A stretch of 19,654 nt of DNA from Ruminococcus sp. UBA4321 (GTDB lineage: Bacteria > Bacillota > Clostridia > Oscillospirales > Ruminococcaceae). Below, in pieces: positions 14,212 through 19,654 of the stretch; positions within the stretch are counted from its first letter, which is position 1, and every line of letters starts with the position of its first letter. A program made the position numbers and the translations under genes. Under the pieces are notes generated by a model. The model ran no database searches, was not told the origin of the DNA, and saw nothing but the letters and a program-made list of their open reading frames with translations. The stretch is taken from NCBI GenBank assembly GCA_002393815.1, contig DGUB01000107.1, forward strand, positions 1 through 19,654, given 5' to 3'.

Positions 14212-14320
14212 AATCTTTTGGGAAAAAATAAAAAATATTTGTGCAGAATGCCGTTTTGCTATACTTTTAGTTAATTTAAAATAAAAGATTACAAAAGGAA
14301 TTGTGACGGTTTTGATACTT

Positions 14321-14335
14321 TTCCAGATTCTGGAA
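14321..14335. repeat. Perfect palindrome TTCCAGATTCTGGAA, candidate operator
   Basis: Seven-base arms TTCCAGA and TCTGGAA flank a single T. A perfect 15-bp odd-centred palindrome about 120 nt upstream of the surface-protein promoter is a typical dimeric regulator site. It does not match the Gram-positive LexA box or a cre site as I know them. The regulator is unknown. Confidence 0.4.
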
Positions 14336-14456
14336 TACTGTGCCGGAAACAAAAAGAAATCTGCCGTTTCTGCCTTTCAATTTTGATAAAACTTATGAGA
14401 AATCTGGCTTTGAAAAGCTTTTTTTTGTGCAGATAACAGAAAAAACAGAAAAAATC

Positions 14457-14485
14457 TTGTGTTATGCATATTTTTATGGTATAAT
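14457..14485 (+). promoter_or_regulatory. Promoter of the SPKTG surface protein
   Basis: TTGTGT (14457-14462) and TATAAT (14480-14485) are 17 nt apart, with TGG just before the -10. The leader is about 50 nt, with AAGGAGGA at 14528-14535, 6 nt before the ATG. Confidence 0.85.
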
Positions 14486-14541
14486 AAAATCAATTCTGAA
14501 AAAAGCAAATATCCAATGATATATTTCAAGGAGGAATTTTT

Positions 14542-16074
14542 ATGAATTTCAGAAAAATGATGGCTGCATTCACAGCGATTGCAACATGTGCTTCCCTGTG
14601 TGTGCCTGCAATGGCGTTTGCAGAAGATACTGAAGCAACCGAAAGCACAGCACTGACTGCTTATCTTGATTTTACCAACAGCGGCTGGTGGCCTGCATTC
14701 CACAACGACCCGGAAAATGATACCCTGAAAGGTACTGTTGCAGAAATTACCGGCGACGGTTCCTACACAGTCAGCCTGTCTGCTGCTGACCTGGGCGAAG
14801 AAGCTATCCAGAACAGCATCAAGGGCGCAGAATTCATGGCTATCTACATTCCCGGTGCAGAAGCAATCTATCCGAATCTGGTTATCACTGTTGACAAAAT
14901 TACAGCAGATGACAAGGAAATTCCGTTGATTAAGAAAAACTTCACAAACTGTGAACTCGAAAAGAAAGAAGCAGACAGAACTTATACTACCCGTACCAAT
15001 ATCTATAATCAGTGGGCTTCCGGTTATACAAGCGATGCCCGCTGCGTAGACGGTCTGGTTTCTGAACAGCCGGATGCTGAGGATTATGATGCACAGATTA
15101 TTGACCCGGCTGAACTCGCAGCATGGACAAACCTGACTGTAGAATTCACCATCACAGGCATGACTGCTGAAGAAGAACCCACAGAAACAGAAACCGAAAC
15201 AGAGACTGAAACAGAAACAGAAACCGAAACCGAAACTACTCCTGCAGAAGAAGAACCCACTCAGGAAACTACTGAAAAGCAGGAAAAGATTGTTGTCGGC
15301 AATTCTTACCTGAATTTCGTGGACGGCGGCTGGTATCCGACTTTCCAGAATACAGGCAATCCGGAATCTGATACTCTGGAAGCTACTTTTGCTGAAATTA
15401 CTGGTAACGGTACTTATACTGTAAAGGTTTCTGCTGCTGCCCTCGGCGAAGAAACTATCGCTAACAGCGTCAGCGGTGTGGAATTCATGGCTATCTATGT
15501 TCCCGGTGCAGAAAAAGATTATCCCGAAATGGTACTTACAGTAGACAGCATCAAGGCTGACGACAAGGAAGTGGCACTGATTGCCAAGAACTTCACAAAC
15601 TGCGAACTTGAAAAGAAGGAAGAAGACAGAACCTATACAACACGTACCAATATCTATAATCAGTGGGCTTCCGGTTATACAGAAGATGCCCGCTGCGTAG
15701 ACGGTCTGGTTTCTGAACTTCCGAATGCGGATGAATATAGCTGCCAGATTATTGACCCCAAAGACGAAGCCCTGAACGGCTGGACAACTCTGGAAGTTAC
15801 CTTCACAGTTTCCGGTCTGGCATTTGATAAATATATCGAAGAAGAACCGACAGAAACAACAGAAAGCACAAGCACTACTTCTACTACAACAAGCACAACC
15901 AAGAGTACAACTGCAACTACCAAGGCAACAACTACAACTGCCAAGGCTGCTTCCACTGGTTCTACCGGTGCAGAATCCCCGAAAACTGGTGATGCAAGCG
16001 TTCCGGTTGCTGCCGGTGTAGCTGCTGTCGCAGCTGCTGCTGCATTGTTTATCACCAAGAAGAAGAATGACTGA
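14542..16074 (+). CDS. Cell-wall-anchored surface protein with duplicated module and SPKTG signal
   Basis: This 510-residue protein has a signal peptide (AMAFA|E near residue 27) and two copies of a ~170-residue beta-rich module (about 40-207 and 254-425). They share GW(W/Y)P.F, AEITG(D/N)G(S/T)YTV, GAEFMAIY-like and NFTNCELEKKE..RTYTTRTNIYNQWASGYT..ARCVDGLVSE segments. Between them lies a Glu-Thr dipeptide repeat linker, and after them a Thr/Ser-rich stalk (about 432-476). SPKTG (479-483) is followed by a hydrophobic Ala/Val-rich helix and KKKND, a complete cell-wall sorting signal with Ser in place of Leu. Each module has two Cys. The Trp/aromatic-rich beta pattern recalls carbohydrate-binding modules in Ruminococcus surface proteins, but I cannot assign a family. 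Its sortase may be the one at 12232-12942. Confidence 0.85.
   Translation: MNFRKMMAAFTAIATCASLCVPAMAFAEDTEATESTALTAYLDFTNSGWWPAFHNDPENDTLKGTVAEITGDGSYTVSLSAADLGEEAIQNSIKGAEFMAIYIPGAEAIYPNLVITVDKITADDKEIPLIKKNFTNCELEKKEADRTYTTRTNIYNQWASGYTSDARCVDGLVSEQPDAEDYDAQIIDPAELAAWTNLTVEFTITGMTAEEEPTETETETETETETETETETTPAEEEPTQETTEKQEKIVVGNSYLNFVDGGWYPTFQNTGNPESDTLEATFAEITGNGTYTVKVSAAALGEETIANSVSGVEFMAIYVPGAEKDYPEMVLTVDSIKADDKEVALIAKNFTNCELEKKEEDRTYTTRTNIYNQWASGYTEDARCVDGLVSELPNADEYSCQIIDPKDEALNGWTTLEVTFTVSGLAFDKYIEEEPTETTESTSTTSTTTSTTKSTTATTKATTTTAKAASTGSTGAESPKTGDASVPVAAGVAAVAAAAALFITKKKND
14992..15067 (+). repeat. Near-identical DNA repeat, copy 1 (partner 15643-15718)
   Basis: The block encoding RTNIYNQWASGYT..ARCVDGLVSE recurs 651 nt downstream. 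The first 39 nt are identical, then two or three bases differ, then 34 nt are identical. The rest of the two modules has diverged more, so this block looks constrained or recently converted. Confidence 0.85.
15181..15240 (+). repeat. Glu-Thr dipeptide repeat (GAA/ACN hexamer repeat)
   Basis: Nine consecutive Glu-Thr units, mostly GAAACA or GAAACC, link the two modules of the surface protein. The near-uniform codons make it a candidate for slipped-strand length variation in steps of 6 nt, which would change linker length without frameshift. Confidence 0.85.
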
Positions 16075-16104
16075 TTCTGACTTCTGAACACATTTAAAAA
16101 ATAG

Positions 16105-16133
16105 ACTGTGCCGTCCGTAACAGACGGCACAGT
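16105..16133. terminator. Bidirectional intrinsic terminator
   Basis: Perfect 11-bp arms ACTGTGCCGTC (16105-16115) and GACGGCACAGT (16123-16133) flank a 7-nt loop. TTTTTGTTTGTT follows on the plus strand and CTATTTTTTAAA on the minus strand. It therefore ends both the surface-protein gene and the convergent HEYGH-protein gene. Confidence 0.93.
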
Positions 16134-16142
16134 TTTTGTTTG

Positions 16143-16559
16143 TTATTGTATCGGCTTTTCCTTGCAGAATTTCTCGGCGAGATGATTCGCCCAGTGTTCC
16201 GTATAAAACCGATAGTAAGAATAGTTTTTTTCCTTCCGGAATTTTTTCAGAGCCGGAACGGAAAACCATATCACAGACGGCAGAAATATCACAGGCAGAT
16301 ACAGCCATCCCAGAATCATGGACTGAATCGTATGCCCGTATTCGTGTAGCAGGAGTTTCCGGTTCTGGCTGAAAGAAACTTCATCCATAAAGATGAAACA
16401 GCCTATCGAAGTACAGCAGTCACGCTTCCAGCTTGTGACAACCGCACCGCGGAAGAATTGATGCTTTTCTTTCCGGAACAGACAGAACATTATCAGACCT
16501 GTCAGATTCTGCGGCAGACACCAGAGTATCTGAAACAAAAGATAAATGATTTTTCTCAT
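16143..16559 (-). CDS. Small membrane protein with HEYGH zinc-protease-like motif
   Basis: This 138-residue protein has an N-terminal hydrophobic segment (about 4-28) and a second one (about 82-101). Between them is LHEYGHTIQS, an HExxH zincin motif at residues 72-76. A later conserved-looking FYTEHWANHLAEKF offers Glu121 as a possible third zinc ligand. A GCFIFMDE patch precedes the motif. I know similar small HE(Y/F)GH..QS..LG..Y proteins only as uncharacterised. The ATG at 16559 is 4 nt after the stop of the sensor-cyclase gene, with only a weak ribosome binding site, so it is probably translated by coupling. The small size leaves no separate secretion or substrate domain; it could be a membrane-embedded protease or a non-catalytic remnant. 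Confidence 0.75.
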   Translation of the reverse strand: MRKIIYLLFQILWCLPQNLTGLIMFCLFRKEKHQFFRGAVVTSWKRDCCTSIGCFIFMDEVSFSQNRKLLLHEYGHTIQSMILGWLYLPVIFLPSVIWFSVPALKKFRKEKNYSYYRFYTEHWANHLAEKFCKEKPIQ

Positions 16560-16563
16560 GAGA

Positions 16564-18429
16564 TTATTTTCTTCTGTTGGGTTTGTTTTTCTTTTCTTCA
16601 TACATCAGCGCATCGGCTTTCTCGAACATGACTTCCAAGGTTTCGTCAGAAGAAGTATAGATGCCGATGCTCGCTGATACCTGATAGGGCTTTCCGGAAT
16701 GCTGATTGTATTCGTTCAGATAGTCCTGAATTTCTTTCCGTATCTGGGCGGCATCACAGTCCATTGTCAGAATGCCGATAAGTTCATCACCTCCGTAGCG
16801 GCAGCACATGCCGTTGACACAGGCGGCGTTCAGAGCTTTTGCCGAAACAGCAATCGCGTTGTCACCTTCGGTATGACTGAACGTATCGTTGATATATTTC
16901 AGACCGTCCAAATCGCACAGCACCAGAGTGAGAGCATCAAATTTCTGTGCTTCCAGCATGTGCTGAAACCGCAGATAAAAGGCTTTCCGGCTGTAAAGTC
17001 CGGTCAGCGCGTCGAACTGATAAAGTTCTTCCAGCCGGTTTTGCAGATGTTTCTGATAATGCGAGTTCCGGAAGCCGCTCAGGGCAGAATTCAGCATCAT
17101 AGCCGTCTGGTTGATTTTCATATAATTCTGCTTCCCGAAATCCCAGAAATGAAAACATAAATATCCCATCGGAATATCTATCGCATGGAGTGCAGTAAAT
17201 AATAACGGAATGCCGGAATCGAGCATCAGTTTCATGCGCGGAATGATTTCTTCTGCCGGAATCACAAGCTGTTCCGGCGGATAGGGAATATCTGTATCGG
17301 CAAGAATATACAGTTCTTTGCCGAACGGCGTTCCGGAATGAATTTTCATCGGGTCAAGGGAATCATCAATACATTCTGTTTTCAGCAGACAGGACATATT
17401 ATAGAATAATCTGGTATCGGTCAGCTGCTGTGCGACTTCCTGAATGGTTTCACTGCTCTGGATTTTGGCGGAAATTTCGCTGAGGTCTTCCCCTTCGCGC
17501 TGAAACCGTGTCAGGCTGTCATTCAGATTATTGATAAAATCGACAGTATCATTCATCTGGATAGGCTTGCATCCGCAGGATTCGAGCAGAACCGGACGCG
17601 GCACCAGTGTGACATGTTCCGGCATGGCAATGCCTTTTTCATGATTCAGGAGCAGTGCGGCGGTTTCTCTGCCGAGTTCAGCGTAGTCGCATTTGCAGGA
17701 GGTAATTTTCGGCAGGGAATAATAGATGGAATCAATGCCGTCAAATCCCGTGACAAGCACATCTTCCGGCACACGGATGTTATGCTGTGCCAGTGTGGTG
17801 CAGACGGAAATCGCCATCGTATCATTGGCGCATACAATCGCCTGCGGAAGACGGCATTCCTTGATGAGCCGTTCAGTCGCTTCTTTTGCCGGAACTGCCC
17901 AGAAATCTCCGTAGCTGATATGATTTTCATCCAGTGTCAGATGATATTCTTCCAGAACGTTCCGCATGACAGCAATTCTTTCATCAGAAAATGTATTGTC
18001 TTTGATGCCGGCTATCATGTGGAAATCCGTGATATGATGCCGCGTAATCAGGTGGCGCACCACTTCGGCAAATCCGCGCGAATAGTCAAAATTGATATTG
18101 CAGCAGCCTTTTCTTGTTCCGTTGATGACCACTGCCAGAATCTGATTCTTTTCGGCAAATTGGCAGAGCTGCTCCATGCAGTCGTTATTCTTGATAGTAT
18201 CTTCCAGCATGATGAGCGCGTCTGTGATTTCCGGACGGATTAAATCAAAGACAAATTTTTCACCAATATCAGATTTGGTATTCCAGTATAAATCCGAACC
18301 CGGTGTATACAGAAAAACACGCCAGCCATGCGGACGAAGTGTCTCGGAAAGTGATTGCAAAAATTCACGGAGTACATCTTCATAAGCTTTGGTAATGCAG
18401 ACAGCAGCAATTTTATATCCAAGCAACAT
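16564..18429 (-). CDS. LacI-type sensor fused to GGDEF diguanylate cyclase
   Basis: This 621-residue protein starts with a LacI/periplasmic-binding-like domain (about 5-290, with NDTMAISVCTTL, EDVLVTGFDGID and the closing ESCGC) but has no helix-turn-helix. A middle GAF-like region (about 300-440) leads to a GGDEF domain (about 455-615). Cyclase features are FDALTGLYSRKAFY, LCDLDGLKYINDTFSHTEGDNAI and the active site RYGGDEL (546-550), with Leu for Phe. SASIGIY follows. The RxxD inhibitory site is replaced by CVNG, so product inhibition is unlikely. No signal peptide or membrane helix is seen, so it should sense an internal ligand and make c-di-GMP in the cytoplasm. GGAG lies 8 nt before the ATG at 18429; upstream in-frame sequence crosses the promoter. 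No EAL or PilZ gene is nearby. Confidence 0.92.
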   Translation of the reverse strand: MLLGYKIAAVCITKAYEDVLREFLQSLSETLRPHGWRVFLYTPGSDLYWNTKSDIGEKFVFDLIRPEITDALIMLEDTIKNNDCMEQLCQFAEKNQILAVVINGTRKGCCNINFDYSRGFAEVVRHLITRHHITDFHMIAGIKDNTFSDERIAVMRNVLEEYHLTLDENHISYGDFWAVPAKEATERLIKECRLPQAIVCANDTMAISVCTTLAQHNIRVPEDVLVTGFDGIDSIYYSLPKITSCKCDYAELGRETAALLLNHEKGIAMPEHVTLVPRPVLLESCGCKPIQMNDTVDFINNLNDSLTRFQREGEDLSEISAKIQSSETIQEVAQQLTDTRLFYNMSCLLKTECIDDSLDPMKIHSGTPFGKELYILADTDIPYPPEQLVIPAEEIIPRMKLMLDSGIPLLFTALHAIDIPMGYLCFHFWDFGKQNYMKINQTAMMLNSALSGFRNSHYQKHLQNRLEELYQFDALTGLYSRKAFYLRFQHMLEAQKFDALTLVLCDLDGLKYINDTFSHTEGDNAIAVSAKALNAACVNGMCCRYGGDELIGILTMDCDAAQIRKEIQDYLNEYNQHSGKPYQVSASIGIYTSSDETLEVMFEKADALMYEEKKNKPNRRK

Positions 18430-18457
18430 GAGAATTCTCCTTTCTGTGTTTTTATTT

Positions 18458-18486
18458 ATTATAACATATTTTGTGAAAAATTGCAA
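18458..18486 (-). promoter_or_regulatory. Promoter of the sensor-cyclase operon
   Basis: On the minus strand TTGCAA (18481-18486) and TATAAT (18458-18463) are 17 nt apart, with TGT before the -10. It is divergent from the ylxM promoter, whose -35 lies about 45 nt to the right. Confidence 0.85.
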
Positions 18487-18531
18487 TATGATTTCAGGAC
18501 AAAATGACGAAAAGAAAAATGAAATTTTCTC

Positions 18532-18560
18532 TTGACTTTTATGCAAAAATATGATATACT
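18532..18560 (+). promoter_or_regulatory. Promoter of ylxM-ffh
   Basis: TTGACT (18532-18537) and TATACT (18555-18560) are 17 nt apart, with a TG two bases upstream of the -10 (ATGATATACT, extended -10 form). The start is predicted near 18567, about 50 nt before the ylxM ATG. Confidence 0.85.
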
Positions 18561-18618
18561 GTATAAGGCATTGAAAATGTCAAGTGATTCTGCTTTACAG
18601 CAGGGAAGAGGTGCAGAA

Positions 18619-18942
18619 ATGGCAAAAAATCTGGAGTTTGTCCTTCTGCTCGACTGCTACGGCGAACTGCTCACAGAACGTCAGAAGGAAATTGCAGAAT
18701 TATATTATAACGAAGATTTCTCCCTGTCTGAGATTGCACAGATTCAGCATATCACCCGGCAGGCTGTTAGCGACAGCCTCCGCCATTCTGAACAAATCAT
18801 GCAGCAGACAGAAGAAAAACTCGGTATGGCAGGACGCATCCGGCAGATGAGAAACTGTCTGGAACAAATTCTGGAATCCTGTCAGAATGAAAATATCCCA
18901 AGAATTACCGAACTTGCAGAAAATGGTCTGCAATGGCTGTAA
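18619..18942 (+). CDS. ylxM: YlxM-family DNA-binding protein (SRP operon)
   Basis: This 107-residue helical protein of the YlxM/UPF0122 family (Streptococcus YlxM modulates the SRP pathway) has a sigma-70 region 4-like helix-turn-helix: LTERQKEIAELYYNEDFSLSEIAQIQHITRQAVSDSL at about 18-55. A charged C-terminal helix follows. Length matches the family (about 105-115). The ATG at 18619 has AGAGGTG upstream and gives the family's usual start; longer in-frame extensions run into the promoter. ffh follows after 29 nt, the conserved neighbour in Firmicutes, which makes the assignment strong. Confidence 0.93.
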   Translation: MAKNLEFVLLLDCYGELLTERQKEIAELYYNEDFSLSEIAQIQHITRQAVSDSLRHSEQIMQQTEEKLGMAGRIRQMRNCLEQILESCQNENIPRITELAENGLQWL

Positions 18943-18971
18943 ATCAGCAGAAGAAAAGGAGCTGAACCCGC

Positions 18972-19654
18972 ATGGCTTTTGAAGGACTTTCTGAAAAATT
19001 AAGCAATGTGTTCAAAAAACTGAAATCTCATGGCAGACTGACAGAGAGCGATGTCAAAGAGGCGATGCGCGAAGTCAAACTCGCTCTGCTCGAAGCCGAT
19101 GTCAGCTATAAAGTCGTCAAGGATTTTGTTGCAAAAGTTTCGGAAAAGGCAGTCGGTGAAGATGTGCTTTCCAGTCTGACTCCGGCGCAGCAGGTTGTGA
19201 AAATCGTCAATGACGAGTTAATCGACCTGATGGGTAATAATAACGAAAGAATCAATATTTCCTCAAAGCCGCCGACGGTCATTATGATGTGCGGCTTGCA
19301 GGGTTCCGGTAAGACAACGCATTCCGCAAAGCTTGCAAAATATCTGAAAGCAGAAGGTCATAGACCGATGCTTGCCGCCTGTGACGTTTACAGACCGGCG
19401 GCAATTCAGCAGCTGCAGGTTGTCGGCGAAAAAGCTGGTGTCAAAGTCTTCGAGATGGGGCAGATTGACCCTGTGATTATCGCAAAGCAGGCGGTACGCT
19501 ATGCAAAAGACTACGGTCATGATATTGTCATTCTGGATACGGCAGGACGGCTTCATATTGATACTGAACTGATGGAGGAACTCCAGAATATCAAAGCCAA
19601 TACTGAACCGGATGAAATTATGCTCGTCGTCGATGCGATGACCGGTCAGGATGC
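18972..19654 (+). CDS. ffh: Signal recognition particle protein Ffh, N-terminal part (runs off right edge)
   Basis: Ffh binds SRP RNA and signal sequences and, with FtsY, brings nascent membrane proteins to the translocon. The 227 complete codons seen cover the N-domain (about 1-90, ALLEADVSYKVVKDF) and much of the GTPase domain. GLQGSGKTT (108-116) is G1, CDVYRPAAIQQL (137-148) and ILDTAGR (187-193, G3) follow, and LVVDAMTGQDA is at the edge. AAGGAG lies 10 nt before the ATG. The methionine-rich M domain lies outside the window. His follows the GKTT motif where Thr is usual, a minor change. Confidence 0.97.
   Translation, partial: MAFEGLSEKLSNVFKKLKSHGRLTESDVKEAMREVKLALLEADVSYKVVKDFVAKVSEKAVGEDVLSSLTPAQQVVKIVNDELIDLMGNNNERINISSKPPTVIMMCGLQGSGKTTHSAKLAKYLKAEGHRPMLAACDVYRPAAIQQLQVVGEKAGVKVFEMGQIDPVIIAKQAVRYAKDYGHDIVILDTAGRLHIDTELMEELQNIKANTEPDEIMLVVDAMTGQD

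Larger units (their letters stand above)
14127..14541. other. Divergent intergenic region between second ACP and SPKTG surface protein
   Basis: No credible gene is seen. The 415 nt hold the ACP promoter/hairpin (14170-14211), a possible plus-strand TATACT -10 element (about 14260-14265), a perfect odd-centred palindrome (14321-14335) and the surface-protein promoter (14457-14485). The length and number of symmetric elements suggest regulated expression of one or both genes. Confidence 0.6.

Noticed and set aside
15181..15240. CRISPR or tandem DNA repeat array
   Set aside because: The short hexamer repeat is coding (Glu-Thr) and has no spacers.
14377..16308. Long minus-strand open frame (643 codons) across the surface-protein gene
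   Set aside because: It is antisense to a gene with signal peptide, promoter, ribosome binding site and sorting signal. Its translation is Cys/Phe/Ser-rich low-complexity, as expected from the reverse of Glu/Thr/Ala codons.

Overview
The window looks like a low-GC Gram-positive chromosome from class Clostridia, most likely a Ruminococcus-like member of the Oscillospiraceae. The support is indirect. It has a compact type II fatty-acid synthesis operon using FabK, a YlxM-Ffh pair, sortase and cell-wall sorting signals, strong AGGAGG ribosome binding sites and TTGACA/TATAAT-type promoters. No rRNA, tRNA, CRISPR array, insertion sequence or phage gene is visible.

Layout. (1) 1-46, minus: the first codons of a type IV pilin-like gene that runs off the left edge, with a clear promoter and a structured leader of about 114 nt. 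(2) 47-714: otherwise gene-free, AT-rich DNA with several hairpins. (3) 715-2130, minus: a probable operon of ECF sigma factor, zinc-finger anti-sigma factor and CobO/BtuR-type corrinoid adenosyltransferase. (4) 2347-9550, plus: fabH-acpP-fabK-fabD-fabG-fabF-fabZ-accD-accA, tightly packed and closed by a terminator. accB and accC are absent from the positions they often occupy in such clusters. (5) 9678-11318, plus: a stand-alone AMP-forming acyl-CoA synthetase. (6) 11345-14126, minus: a second acyl carrier protein, then a three-gene surface module consisting of a secreted/anchored protein with a degenerate sorting signal, a class D-like sortase, and a four-helix membrane protein translationally coupled to the sortase. 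(7) 14542-16074, plus: a secreted protein with two copies of a ~170-residue module, a Glu-Thr repeat linker, a Thr-rich stalk and an SPKTG sorting signal. (8) 16143-18429, minus: a LacI-type sensor fused to a diguanylate cyclase, followed 4 nt later by a small membrane protein with an HEYGH zinc-protease motif. (9) 18619-end, plus: ylxM and the start of ffh, the signal recognition particle genes.

How the parts fit. Region 4 makes malonyl-ACP and elongates fatty acids, but must take its biotin carboxylase and biotin carrier protein from elsewhere. Regions 1 and 6-8 share a cell-surface theme: pilin, sortase, sorting-signal protein, c-di-GMP synthesis and a membrane metallopeptidase-like protein. 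c-di-GMP-controlled adhesin display and release is known in other Clostridia, but a functional link here is inference. The most interesting leads are the sortase module with its two atypical candidate substrates (which share a YNQWASG motif), the sensor-cyclase/HExxH pair, and structured intergenic elements near 400-620 and 14170-14335.
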